The notes beneath the pieces were generated by a model. It searched no databases, was not told the DNA's origin, and worked only from the letters and a program-made list of their open reading frames with translations. Of a DNA stretch of 64,000 nucleotides, positions 24,601-39,600 are shown one piece after another. Each line of letters starts with the position of its first letter. Positions within the stretch are counted from its first letter, which is position 1. This stretch comes from Onchidella celtica (lineage: Eukaryota > Mollusca > Gastropoda > Systellommatophora > Onchidiidae), in the NCBI GenBank assembly GCA_963931925.1, contig OZ007579.1, positions 37,865,566-37,929,565 on the forward strand, written 5' to 3'. The position numbers and the translations under genes were made by a program.

Positions 24601-27600
24601 TTACGTTTCTTGTTTCTGAAGCTTCAAAAGAAACAAATGAACTGTCAAACTTACCATCTTCAGGATCTGGTGGTGGCTGTTCTGGGTCATGGTCAAGATC
24701 ATGATCTGAGTGTTCAGACTGTCGGTCATCTCTGTCCTCTCGGTCACTGTGGTCGTCATCCACTTGCATACTTTCCACAACCTCAACCTGGAAGAAAAAA
24801 TAAAGAAACATGAACTTTATTTTTTTCCCCACATTTTTCCTCATCTTTCACTGGTGGCCTGATCTGTTAACTCATTCCAGTCTTACATGCTAACAGCATG
24901 AGACACCAGCTCATCAATCATGAAGCTGAACTGAATGAATATTTACTGATACACTTTTAAAATTGGAGTTACTCAGTCCATGCGTAAACAAAGTGATTTA
25001 TGCATATAAGTCAAAATAAGAATTTTAACCATGATCCGTCACCAATTGTAAATATCTATTACTGGCTGAGGTCCCCGGCCCTGCCCGGGATAAATCGGTT
25101 TGAATAGTAGTTTCAGTTCTGGGTGGTTATTATGGACCTGCTTCAACTTGCCTGTTCCTATTTGTTTATTTTATTTTTGTTTGTTTGTTTTTAATTAAGT
25201 CTTACTGCTCTGCCTTTGTGAGTTGACACCCTGCGCGTCCCGTACAATAGCATGATTTGCGCACGGGTTAGTATGTTTGATAGTGAACACATCGCAGGAA
25301 GTGATAACGAAACCTTAAAATGGCGAACCATGACTCGAAATAGATCTAAATGATGCCGAAACAATGAAAAATGAAATGTAGAAGCCTGAACATTTCATAA
25401 TTTCTAATATAGCCCATGTTAATTTCGCATTGATAATAAATATGCTGTTGTGTAAAGTTTGAAGCCTGAGTGTGATGCGGTTCCTGAGCCTTAGGTGACC
25501 AAAGTTTCGAGTTACCAAAATATCTTACTACACTCGGCCCTGTCTGAGCTGTAAAAATGACAAATCGGAAAACCTCCAACGGCCCATTTTGTTTTCTATT
25601 TTTCTAAATGTTTAAGGTTGTTGCATCATTAAAATGAATTGATACAAACCTTGCTCAGTCTTTGAACTACTTTCAGTAATTTTTTCATGGCTCTACGTTC
25701 ACTAGTTTTTTTCAGCTATAGAGTACAACCGTCCAATTTTACCCAATTATATATATAGATCACTGCATTATTTCTCCGAGTGACATGAAAACAGCAAACA
25801 AATCTAACCTCTTCAATGTCCACTGGCATCCTTTCATCATCTGCAGGCTGTCGTGACGAGGGCTGAGACCTGTGTCGAGGTGAGCGGTGGGTGACAATGG
25901 GTACACGCTGGGCTGTAGTGTCTGCTGAACTAGGGCGGGGTGGCAACGGATCCATTACAAACAATTCCTCACTTCCCTGAAAATAAAGACACCAACGTTC
26001 ATAAGACATCAATTTTTTATGGGGCCCTGGACCTTGTAACTCTTGATCCAAGAGGTGACTAGTTTTTGCCAATATCTAAGTGTATCTGTAAAGGCAGTAA
26101 TGTGACAATAACAAACACATACAAGAGTGAGATATTCATCAAGTATTTCTGTCCACAAGTTGGCACTTGCGGAATCACAGAAGTCAAAGCCAAGAATCTG
26201 GGGTGAAAATGTCTTCATGAACCACTACCTGAGATCTAATGTAATTGTCTAAGTACCTCCTCCTAACAGGGTACATAAGAAATATGAAATATAATTTCTG
26301 AATGAACATTTCGAAGAGAACAGACAAACATGTAATTTATTTCTACTGATGTCGTTCAGCACTACAAAGATCACCCATCTGTGACAGTTACTGAAACAAA
26401 AACTGACCTGAAATTACAACTTTCCAGGATGCCTTACCTGTACTGCATCTGAATTAATGCTGACCAGAGCAAAGGGTGCGGTAGGTCTGGCCACGCCCAT
26501 TCTCACCGGCACTATCAGAGCATCAGCCATCTGGCACAGCTCTTCAACAGCAATGGTAATCAAAGCCTGGAACACACGCTTGCATTTCATCAGTGGTTGA
26601 CAGGGTGGAGCATGGGGGCTGCAAGGAAGCAAATCATAAAAGTAGTACATCTCTTAAAACCAATGGCAAACATTACCAATTATAAACGATGCACAGATCT
26701 GTTAGTGAGTGATCAAAATTTCTCATTCCTTATGCTTTAAATTTCCCCATACAGATCTGAGAGCTGATGTTGCAGGTTACAGTAATGCCGGAGTCTGAGT
26801 TTGGAGAAAGCATGTTGACACAATAACGGTCATACCGTGCTAGGAAAAAGCAAGATCACAGACAGAATGTAACAAAACGATAAGACAAAAGGAGACCTTC
26901 TCAGAAACGCCTACCAACCACCCGTCAGCAAATAGCAGGGGCTGACAAGAGATTAGGCGTTTGCATTTCATGCATTCACATAACAACACTAGCTGTATAT
27001 GCGAAACAATGGAAAGAATTATTGAATGCAAAGAAAGTAAACAACTATAACTAAACCATTTCCATAATGCTGAGTTTGAGGAGTTGGAGTCTAGAGTTTG
27101 AGTATGATACAATAACAGCCATATTGTGCTGGAAAGAAGCAAGATGACAGACAGAATATAGCAGAATGATAGGACCGAAAGTGACCCTACCATAAGCACC
27201 CACCAAACACCTGTGCTGAGTCCAAGGAAACAGGCTGAACTCGAATGACAAAATAAAGTTTTTGCTCTTTGTCTGATTTTTTTTTAAAGAAAGAAAAAGA
27301 TAAACTGAGTGAGAGTGTCATGATTCGGATGTTGTTAAAACTCACGCAGAGAGTGAGTAGTTGTTGTTTTACCAGGGCCATGAGAAATTGGCTGGTGGCC
27401 TTGAACGGCCCTCGCGAATTATAGTTGGTGAGTAAATAAATGTAAAGTTAAACTGTTAGATTCACGCTTGTCGGTTTTAATGTTCGTGATTAATAAGTAA
27501 TGGAGTAGGGGTGAAACAAGGTGGGGATAGTTGACATTGTTAAGTATGACTAGACAAGTTTTTGCACGTTAACTGGCTGGTAGAATAGTGCAGACGTATT

Positions 27601-30600
27601 ACTACAATTAAAATGGTGGGAGGTTTCGGCCAATGAGATAGCTGAACTAATTGGGCCAGCGGACTAGCACTGCTGGGTAGTTAGATAGTATAAAACATCG
27701 TGTAACGTTCAGATTTATTGAATACAGACGAGCAGAAGCATCGTGTCGTGAAGTATCTCCGGTTGGCCAGTACCTGAACTGTGGTTTGAAGACTAGAAGT
27801 CCTTGCTAACGGACTGACTGAGCTCTAGAAAGAAAGGTCTGAGTGGGCTGACCTTTGAAAGCCCACGCTGCGCTATTTTGATGTTCGCGCCTACCAGTAG
27901 GCGTGACCAATGGTAATATATCTTATTTGTTCAAGCATAATAGAAGATCAGAGATAGAGAGAGAACCACAGCCTCATAGGAAGTCTAAGGAAACCCCAGC
28001 TGGCACTCGACGACGAGTGGCCTGTGTTATAGAATTATTTCCATAGTATGATTGAAGTAATATGGCACATTGTTGATGAATTGAATAATGATTGTGCATA
28101 TATATAAATAGTTTTTTGCAACTGCGTAATTACCTACAAGCCGAAGTGTGCTTCTGTAGGCTTGGAACGTACTGGGCTCTCCTAACATTCAAGCCCATAT
28201 GATTTAGGGAGAGTTTGCCTGGCGGCTGGCCAGTGGCGACTCAACTGTCACTTTAAATTGATATCTAGTTTCGTATAATATACATATTTGCTATTGATTG
28301 CAGTACATCCAATAAGGAACCATAATTACATGAATATCATAGATTAAGTTAGTAATTAGAATTTATTGCTTTGAATATACCTCTATTGTCTTTTGTTTTG
28401 TTTATTAATATTTATGTAAAACATGGCCTGACCGGCCTGACATATATAGATACTCTAGTTGTTTAATACTTTTCTTGTGTGGTTGTGTCCGAGTGTGAGT
28501 TAGCTGCCTCTCGTGCAGTCGAATGCTCCCCAAGACCCTAACTCTGCTCGTGACAGAGAGACAATCTTTCACAAACTAGGATAAGACAATTTACCTTCTC
28601 TTCTTGCTGGAAGCTGGCAACATGCCAATATTGAGCACTACAAAGACCCGAGCCACTGATCGTACAAATCTTCGTGTCACCTGTCGTGCTTCCTCTCTCC
28701 GACTGGGATTTCCTTCGCTCTGCATCTCTCGGATCAGGGTTGTCAGAAGTGTGTCCAACATCTGCAGACAAATGATATTATAAGTCATGCTGTTCGGCCT
28801 CACTCTAATTTCTTTCAAAGAAAGCTGAAGTGATCATTCATTTAGAATTTTTTAAAAATCACTCAAATGGCAAATTACATGACATGCAAACCTCAGTGCA
28901 CATCTAGTGCCCACCCATCATATTCATGGCTCTGTATTTCTGAATAACAAGCCATTGGACTGGGTCTGTTGGAAGGTCTCTTTCATTATTACCACATTCA
29001 TCAATGTCTTTAGCTATCAATCAACTGAATAGCTAAACTGAATAGCTTTCACTTCAGTGATGGTCATAATGTGCAGTCCCCTTTACAACATAAATTATCT
29101 TTATTAACCTCTGAAAATTTTTCAACACAAAAAAAAACAAACAAACTATATTCTGTGTTAACAGTAATGAGGAGAAAAATGGCAAATTTGGTTTGAACCC
29201 CTTTTATCAAGGCATATTTCTTGGCACCTGGTAAAGCAAAAAGTATAGCACAATACAAGACTACTTGAATACTGCAGATAAATTATTATGATCAATTATC
29301 TGTGAACTTGTCCAGCCAGCAAAGGGCCAGTGATTTAGCAAATAATCTAGCTGGTGACCCAACTTTCAGTGATACACTGAAAAACCATAAAGGCCCTATC
29401 TGTCATATGACCAGCCACACCACCCCTGTAGTGTAAAATACACAAGACTAAAAATTTTACCTCATTGCTACACTTGACAAGGAGACAGTGAGTAAACTTA
29501 TCCAAGCGTGCTGTCCCACTCTGGCTCTCTAGGTAAATTTGTTCCTCATACACAACATCAGGACCACTGAAGAATGAAAAAAAAGAAGAAATTAATTAAA
29601 TCCTTCAAATGCCATTAATCATCAAGCCAAGGCAGAGACTGAGAACAGAAAACAAGCCAGCTGATGAATCTGCAAATTGAAACAAAATTATCAATTTTCT
29701 GAGTGTTTTCAGTTAATAGTTGCTTTTAGGATTGCAAATGAAGACTATAGGCTATATATTAATCAAATCCTTCGAATGCCATTAATCAAGCCACGGCAGA
29801 GACTGAGAACAGAAAACAAGCCAGCTGATGAGTCTGCAAATTAAAACAAACATTATTATATATCTTTTAAAATTTACTCTGAGTGTTTTCGGTCGGTCAA
29901 TGGTTGCTTCTAGGATTGCAACTGGAGACTATTGGCTATATAGTCACAAAAATGTGAAACTTGATTTAAAAATTCCGACTTTCCTCCTGTAACAGACAGG
30001 GCGATTTTTTGTGATTGCAGCTTCTTCTTTTTTTTTTTTTTTTACAGACTTTGAAGTTTCACAGAGACGAGGCTGATGAAGTAAGCTTGTACATGGGAAG
30101 GATAAAGGTGAACATCACTTGCAATGACTATAGTTGCTTTTCCCCTGTGACCTTCAATTATTTTCATGACAGTGAAAAAAGGGTTATTGTTTTCTGACTC
30201 AACTGCATACTTACCCTGTGACTGGCTGCTTCAGACCACTAGTCAACATGGCTTTAACTGCCATCCAATCGTTCAGAATTCTTTCCAATGCTCTGCGGCT
30301 GAATCGTGGGGGTTCAAGGTCATGCTCTGGCATCTCTATATCTGAAACCACATCATAAGAATCTACACATTCTGATATATGAAAAGGCAGTTGATTATCT
30401 GTCACTCATTGTTTCTGTCTGTAAGCTCATGGCATTCTCACCTGAAAGTTTTTGCCACGCCACACCTTTCTGAATTCCCAAATGGCGAGACCAATTTCAT
30501 GCCTTTGGCTTCAAATTATCTGAGCCTAGGCAGGCACTGTATGATACTTCTACCGTTATAAATACTTCATTATCTAGCAAAGCCAGCTATTGTTCATGGC

Positions 30601-33600
30601 TATGTCATGATAATTCATCATCTACTACAATGGTAGAATGCAACAGACACTTGTCCACAGTTAAGCGCAGGAAAGTCTGTATCCAATAAGCTTACATCAG
30701 ATGCCATAAAGTGATCAGCAATATTGTCTTAAATCAAGCTAAGGTAACACAAATAGGAATTTGCTTCATTATCTGTATCAAAAAAATGAAAATGCATTCC
30801 CAAAATTCCATGAGTATTTATAAGATCATGATGAAACATTTCATGGTATTCATTTATGTAATGCTAATGTGATAACTTTTCCAGCTGGAAATGGAAATGG
30901 AATTTCCAACCATGATGCCAGTTTAGCACTCGTGGGATATTGCGTAAACCCTCTCACAAGTTAACAGTTTAATTATTTGTGCATTTTGTGGAATATACTT
31001 TGATTGCACTAAATTGTATGCTCTTTTAATGCCACAAACACCCACAACCATATTTCACTTCACTGTGCCCATTCCAGAAAGATCTGTTCCATTGTTTTTT
31101 CGTCTCTCCCATACAAATGAGTTTTCTCATATTTTTATGATATAGATAGATTAATAATCTCTCTCCATTTCCTTTGAGACACACACTTGAAATTATTTTT
31201 TCATCTTATTCAAATATAAAGCTAGAGAAAAAGCCTATATTATTGGTAATTCTATAATAACACTGTGTGGTTAAGTTCTCAAGCATTCTTTCTCTAGTGA
31301 CATAAAGTGAAAGTTTCTGGCATTATGTATTTAAGAAAAACTAATACTGACCCATATCAACAAGTTGAGTTTTGCGCGTTCCTGACACCCTGGCACGTGA
31401 CGGTCGGAACTGACGTTGTTCCACCAGCTGTCTCCCAACCGTCTGAACTAGAAACAACAGGATGTTCTCTCCCCTTGTGTTCGGGGCTGCCACTAGATCC
31501 GTGTGGCTGAGGAGACGATTCAGGAGGCTGAATCGGGATGACTGAACTCCGGCAACCAGGGCTTTACACTTGCATTTCTCCCAGCAGTCACAGTAGGCCG
31601 TAGGAGATGTCTTCTTCAGCTTGCAGTCATGACCTTTGTGACAAACTCGGGCACATTCCGTACAGCAGCACAGGGTGCCAGTCAGTCCGCAGGTTTTGCA
31701 CTCAAAGATGTCCTTGACAGGGGAACATAAGTGAGGCTAAGATTAACACTGGTGCACACAACCCAACCACAAAACAAAAATTTCACAATATGGGAAGGAA
31801 TATAATGAAGAATGGCACAATATGTAAATGCCAGTCTAAAAAGAAAAATAAGGTCAATTATAATTTGAATAACTCCCCAGGTGAAAAGACAATGAAATCA
31901 CACCAGACTTCAGCAAAATAAGTCCTGATCAGGTAGAAAAATTTATTTAGGTGGTTGACAGCACATGCAGTTGTGCAAAATCTGGATCAAAGAAAGATAA
32001 ATGTCTGGATCTGGCAGACAAACAAAAAGAAATCTGGATATTTTTATCACATTTTTCCCACTCTTCTCATCCAACTTATTAAAAAGAATCATGTATTTTG
32101 GTTCTTTCCATTAATGATCTCAAGTGAAAAACTTTTCTGAAACAGTCAGAATTTTCATTCTAATATCCAGGGAAACTTGGACTCTGCAGATATTTTACTT
32201 TATATTGGCTGAAGTTATAAGATTGGCAGGTCTGCAGATAGTACTATCTGGTAACAACAAACATTCTCATGATATCCTTCCCAGGAACAATTTTTTTTAA
32301 AGAAAAACAGATACTAACTTAGTGAATACAACATCACAGGTATCTGTTTTTCTTCAAGCATTATTATTATCACATAATTTGTAAGCACAAAATATTTCAC
32401 AAGGAAGAAGTTCAAGTTAGCCACAAAGTTCAGCTCAGCCCGCAAGCAATCTGGAGCAACTTTGATGTATGCTTATCTCGATTAGCAGCAAATATTTGGT
32501 TACTGTAATAAAACATGGGGGGGGGGGGGGGGGGGGGGGGGGGATTTTTTTAAATTACAAACTATCCATTTTGAGCTTCAGCTTCTCTGCTAAGGTCTGT
32601 CAGCTTTGGTGTTTTATAGTAGAAAATGCCTGACGACCATTGGCAGGTGCAGTGAGTTAAACAATGCAGTTCCATACCTGATTGATGTGATCTGCACCGG
32701 TCCATGTAAAACTACAGGTATCATTGGCACAAAGTACATGCAGAGGTGAATTGTCCAAGCTAGAGCCAGGTGGGTAGATCATGCTCATCAACAGATCCAT
32801 CTTGCTGGTCTCTCGGATACCCCCATGGCTGTCCTCCACAGAGCTGTGCATGATGGTGTTCCGACGCTTGATGGCAGCTTCCAGTAGGGATACTGCAGCT
32901 GGATAGGCCCGGCCACACACTGCTTGCATGAAGGGAGTGCATCCTTCGGCATTCCTACAATTTACATATTGGAATATATGATATATGATAAGGCTAATGA
33001 TAATGAGTGACAACAGCACTGAATACTACATAATGCTAACATACCTTTGAGAGATGAGAGGCATGAAGAAATGAATGCAGATAAATGGTCCTACAAGTGC
33101 TACATCCATGCATCAAGAGGGTTCTAATGCAATGAACATAATAATCTCCATCTGATTTTCCCCACATTTAATCTCCATAAAGGTGTCACACTACACAGCT
33201 TCTAAGAAATAGTAGAATTACACCAGGATAGGAATTTGCTGAATCGTGTCATCCAAGCGACACCAGACAACTGAAGTTTTATTTCTATCGCTTATGCGGG
33301 ACATGTGGGCTTCACTAAAATCTCGTGAATCAGTATTTTCATAAAACCACTCACTTTGAACTCAGCAGTTCGACCAAATAAGACTGGAACATGGGAGCCT
33401 CCAGAATGAAATCTAAGATCTGCAATCCTACATTTCGTCTCTCCTTGTCCTCCATCTTGACAGGTGCCACATTGATGTTGCTGAACTCCGAGCCTGACAT
33501 ACCAGATGGACCACCCACAAGACAACCAGCACCACTGGCAGCTGCTGCACTTGACTGGCCTGACCAAGCTGATGATGCGACATAAATAGATATCAGTTAA

Positions 33601-36600
33601 GGTCATAAAGATCTGAACAGGTTTGGTTGCTTCTGACATATGTGACGCAACGCGACGGTTTGGTCAGGAAGGTACAGGCCTAGTTATTGAATAACTGCCC
33701 AAACAATCTTTTCTCAAAACTTTACGTCTTAAAAAAAGTGGTAGTCATCAACTTCAATTGCTTATAACACAGTCTAAAAATGTTCAGAATTCAATGAATA
33801 TAGCATCAAATCCATGGGAAAAGAGTTCTCTTTTACTTGATATCAATTACTCAGTTTACCTAAACTGTACCTTGTGGACTGAACCGTCATGATGCATCAC
33901 ATATTTGGGAGAAGTTAGCCATCCCACTTCATTTAAAATCCTACTGAGTCAGAACACGCATTAACAGTTGGCCGTTGTTAGCGGGACATGGTGTATTACA
34001 TAGGCCCTTTGTGCATATCTGCTATCTTTGAGGTAAGGATCCACTCATTACCATGGCAATTGTGGTATTGATTTTGATTCGTTAGCTGATTTGCACTGCG
34101 AGCACTTCAGGCATCGCGAACCAATCAGCGGCGAGCTAAAAGTAGTTCACTGCAGTAAACAATGGCACGTGTGTACATGCACATGTGAGACGTTCAGTCA
34201 ATTCTTTCACTTTCCTTTCCCTTATTTACACGGATGGTAGGGACTCTGACTAGCTTGGATCCATCCTTTCCACCCCTATCATAACAGTCAACTGCAATGC
34301 AACCAGCAGGCATTTTAACTGCTTAGACATATCTCGAAGTTACACTCATCAGCTGATCCACCGGCCATCTTTAGTGTAGAAAGATTAAAACAAAAACACT
34401 CTGTGACGTCATTCACAATGGCCCTATAGCCACAGACTAATAAATTAACCAGACTGGCTGATCCCATTGTGTGACGTCACAAAACAGCGAAAGGTCATGA
34501 ACCATCCGCCATATTAGGTTTAAGGTAATGTCACGATTAAGGTTGATGACCTTGTACGCCACGAGTATAGAGGGGGTAAACTTAGTAGGGGAGAAGGGGA
34601 GTTTAAAGTTGTTGTCGAGCATGAAAGATTAAATATCACGAGGAAGGTCGGTGGCCTTGTGCGCCACGAGTCTAGGGGGGTGAGCTTAGCAGGGGAAAAC
34701 ACGGTTTTTAACATTGTTGACGAGATTGGATAGATACACACGACTCGCTTTAAACTAGTCGCGTGTGCAAAATCCTCGGGAGTATAAGTAGAGAAGCTCG
34801 ACACACGTGGTTCCCAAGTTATTCATTCCTAAAGGAAGACGCAGAATTTATCGGTCCGGGCGACAAGTGGAAGGTCGTGCCAGTGGGGACCAGAAGTGTT
34901 AGGTGTGTGAGGGATCCATGATGTTCACATTTATTTCCCAATAAGAAGAATTTATCGGTCCGGGCGACAAGTGGAAGGTCGTGCCATGGGGACCAGAAGT
35001 TGAGGAGTTCTGATGATAGGATGGGAACCCATCAGAAGCTCGTGATTTGCGATGGCGGGTGTGAACCGTCGATGTGCTGTGTGGTTGCAGAAGAAGAAGA
35101 GTCCTGAGGATGGGATGATAACCCCTCAAGGAGCTAGTAATCTACGATGGCGGGTGTGAACCGTGTGTTCTTATTTGTGTGAAGCCAGGGGCGTCTGTTT
35201 CCCCTTTTATCGTCGAAGTTAGAGATCTAGAAAGGATCGTGTGAACTCTGGAGACGTGAAACTGCATCACCGAGGAGGGCAGCTGTTGACAGAGACTATT
35301 AAGTATACGTAGTTAAGTTTATGGACAGAGGGGTTAGATCTAGATGTGAAACGTCGAATAGATAATAGCCATGATCCCCAAGAGTAAATTTGAAGTATCT
35401 CTGTTTTTGTGATTATGTATGTGATTATCATGAGTTGAATGTTTTGACATAAGTTTTGTCATGCATTTATAATTAAATATCGTTTAATTTAAATCTCACT
35501 CCATGTGTCCGTTGATTGCTGGTCTGCTTGCTTGGCTTGTTAGCTGGGTTTAAAAGGTAGATAAGTTAGGTACTCATCACACACGTGGTCGTGACCATCT
35601 TCACGCATGTGATCGTGACAGTAACGACCGACGCTTCAGGATGGCTACAATTTTGAATGACACCATTTTGACGCGCCTACTGAATGCGGAAGTTTGGTTC
35701 CGCACCAAGAAATTAATACATGTACAACCAATCTTGACAAACGAAAAGAAATTTCTGCTGCAGATAGAACTAGAATCGGAATTTCCCGAGCGGCGGCCAC
35801 ATTGGTTATACAGTTGTCGCTCGAGAAATTCCGTAAAAAACGACACAGCCCGAAGCTCGTGTTTCCAGTCTGGTTAATTTATTAGTCTGTGCCTATAGCT
35901 AAGCAGTGAACACAACTCAATATTTTCTGTTTGGCTTTGCAATTATACCACATCCCTCAACAACATCCTTAAAAGTTACATTATTTTACTGACAAATGTC
36001 AGGGATAAAAACACCACTCTTTCTCTGTGATTTCTAGATACTGTTTAACCCTTTGTCTTCCTGCCAAAACTAAATTTTCTCAAATCCAGTTTATACTGAT
36101 TTCCATTTATTTCAGTTATTTTGAATGGTAAATATCAATCTAAATCAGGCTATTGATAAGCATTCAAAAGCAAGTAATGGAGGAACACAACCTGTAACTG
36201 ATGTAGCAGCAAAGAGTTAATAGCAATGCTGTTTCAGTACTGAAGGGGTTAAGGAAAATGAATCTCTTTCCTAAAATATCAGTCTAACTGTCATGTCTAT
36301 GTCCCCCCTTGTAGCCTCTGTTTGGAGATGACACTTCAGTCTTAAAAAATTTCCTGAACTCTTCATGGTGGGTCAAACCACAAGACATGGCATACATATT
36401 CCAGTCCACTTTTCCAGACAGGGCTTTACCATTCAATGGCATCACTGAGATTTTCCGGAGCATGTCCAGAAGTCGTGGGATTTCCAGAAATTTTCAGAAA
36501 AGTGGTATTTCTGCACTGTTTACTTAAAAGTTGGTTTTATCAAGGGTGCTAGATAGAAACAGATGAGACACTGTCTTCTTCGTGCCTCTAAAAAAAAACG

Positions 36601-39600
36601 TGTACAGTTAGCATGCTGATCGGGGGTGGGGCCCATGATGCATTGTGTGAAAAGAATGCTTGATATAATGTTAAATTAATAATACGGATTTGTTATAGTA
36701 CTCCTGCCACGACAAAAAAAAACAATAGCCAGAGATTTCCTACAGTGATTAGAGTTGTAATTACAAAATAAGTGATTTCGATAAAGGTCTACAGCAATAG
36801 CTGAACAGTGAACAAAATTCAGTATTTTTCCCTTTCCTAGCTATGGTCCCCAGCCCTGTTTGTGATAAATCTACTTCATGTGTTTCAGTTCTGGGTGATT
36901 AGAATAGTTCTGCTTCACCCTGCTGGTTCCTGTAGGTTCATTTTGTTGCTGTTGCTTGTTTGTTTTTACATACGTCTTACAACATTCCCTTTGCGCAGTA
37001 ATGCCCTGCTCATCCTGTCAATATTCATGAAATGGCAAGAATTGGTGCAGGAGCAGCATGTTTAATAGTGAACACATCGCAGGAAGTGATAAGGTCATGT
37101 GTTCATAGAAAAGAAATAATAGAATGGCAAAATTAGCATCACAAAGCAAACTCAAGAAATACTTCTCCACCATTTCAAGCCTCCAAATCTAAAACAGAAT
37201 CTTCTTTGGTGAAAAGGAAGGCACCTGTAAAGTTTCACGCAAATCCAAGCTGTCTGAGCAGTGTTAGGTCCTGCTAAAAATCCCACGCATTTTTTTTTAT
37301 TATATAAGGTTGGCTTTGTAAAGTATGGCATTGTTCATGACTTCCGTGCATTCACCACTAGGTGGCTGTGTGAAATCTGTGTATGCTAAACGCGCTGTCT
37401 CATCTTATTGCATTTGCATGTTTGGTTTTATTAAAGAAATCTGTGAATCCAAGAATACCTGGCATCCCCTGACTTTAAATTAATAGAGACAAGTTGGCTT
37501 ACATGATGACATGGTGTCATAGCTGGAGGGGGTGTCAGATGGCCAGTTGATGGTAGGCACAGCTATTCCTGAATCTTCTCTGTCCATATCTCTCGAGTCC
37601 AGGACATTAACTCCTCTGGCTGCTGAGGAGGCTCTACGAATCAGTTCTCGCACACTCATGCTAGAAGAATAAAAACAATAACAGTGGTGAAGATTAGAAT
37701 CCCTAGTGAGACTCACGAACTGCTAAATGCCCACATCCAGATGTTCACACATTTAATCTTTTCACATTGCTTGAATCACAGCTCTCGCATGCACACCGTA
37801 CGTTCCTTCTTTACAGTGGTTCTTACATATTATTTTGGGGATGTTTTTGAAAATTCACACGAAGTCTTCTGATAAAGCTAGATTTATATTTGGTATCATT
37901 GGAAAGCTAATTCAGAGATGAATAATGACAATTCTATGTTTACAAACATAAAAACAAAAAACAGAATGTCACGAAACCGCATGTTATCTTCCAGGTGGTG
38001 CCGGAAACAGGTGTACGAATGGCCGCACCTCACAGGTGACTGGTCCATCGATGGGTTGTAAAACAGCCCGCACCCATCAGGTGAGGGGTGATGTGAAAAG
38101 GTTAAAACAGGTTGAGAGAATTTCACATTTTTGTTAAAAAATACAATAAAACAAATATTTGTGACTCATGTCCATTTAGTGCTATTGATACTCCTGGGTT
38201 CTTCGAAGTATACTGTCTATTTTCCATATTAAGAGATCAACTTACCCTCTACTTGCAGAGCTATCAGAGGATCTGGACTGCAAGGAGGCTATTGCATCCA
38301 CAGCACTGGTCACAGCATCCAGGGTACAACTAAAGGAACTGGAGCTCAACTGTGCTTCTGGAACAGAATTAACAAAAGTTTTTGATGTGAAAATGTAAGA
38401 TGAGGAAGACTGAGCAATACGCAAAAGAAATAAGAAATTACAATCTTAAAACTGTTTGATATGCAGAAAAAGTGGCAACTACAACAACAACAAAAAAGGC
38501 CGTAATCATTAATATTTTGAGCGAAATGATTTCTTTTCTGAGCAGCATGAGCTGTGTCTCGCGTGACCAAAATATCGCTTTACATTCCTCACTTTCATGT
38601 TTCCATCACAAAGATTAGTGCAGTTAAAACCCAACAGGAACAGTACAATGGCAGCAATGAGAAAAAGTATTTCTATAAATCAATATCAAAATGAATGATG
38701 TTGAGGGCACATAGTCTAATTGCAAAGCAAACAATTAAAAATACTGAGAAAATACTGAGTTGTTTTTACTGCTAAGCAATGGCTTATTAGGTCAAATACC
38801 GTGTCCCCCTAACAACAGGCTAACAAAATTGCTTGAGCAACTCATGAATAATTTAGAGATGACACTAAATAAATGATTATTTTTGTGTAAAAGTTGCACA
38901 TCCAGAAACAAAGTTCAACTGACCATTATCACATTCTTTGTTGGACTGAGGTATGCAAGCTGCTACACACATGTGGAGGATGTTTCTGTTGCCATCACAG
39001 TGTTCTTGCACGACATCAAACAATCTCTGAGAACTGCCCAAACCGCTGGACTCTTGAATCACTAGACAAACAGATATGGAACCAGTTAAGAAAATACCAC
39101 TTGCACCATTGAGACACTGAACCAGGCCCATTCTAGATAAATACAAAAAAAGCAAAAGCCAATGACAAAAACCCCCTCCTTTTCCAAGATTTACTCAACA
39201 GCATTTACCTCGTCGCAGACATCAGATCCTTGGATAATTACTGATGACCGTAATATTTATTTTTATAGTTTATAATAGTTTACAGTATTGTTTTTTCTTC
39301 TCCTATATGTCACCTGAATTTCATTTTGAATTCATTAAAAAAGGCAGTCCTACATTTGAAATTATTCACACCAAAAAAAAAAAAACCACCAATATAAAGG
39401 GACATATGTTAAGATTGTGTAGGGAAACATTTTAAAATCACCTGGGTGCTCTGATATTTAATGATCTAAGATTAAAGATTAACCCAAAATGGATAACTAG
39501 AGATTGAGATCTCCAGTTAAACAGCCCTAACTTGATAAAAAGATATGAGAAACTCCTTTCTTACCTGCTTCTTCCTCCAGTGATGCCACAATGGCCTTGA

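Larger units (their letters stand above)
33569..37502. other. UBR5 intron 22
   Basis: A 3.9-kb intron holding the THAP-like fragment, the nested TIR/LTR insertion and dispersed repeat copies. The remaining sequence shows nothing recognisable. Confidence 0.8.

Noticed and set aside
30112-30160. A second copy of the 20811-22686 terminus (TTTTCCCCTGTGACCTTCAATT)
   Set aside because: Only about 22 bp match and no opposite end was found, so it may be chance or a tiny remnant.
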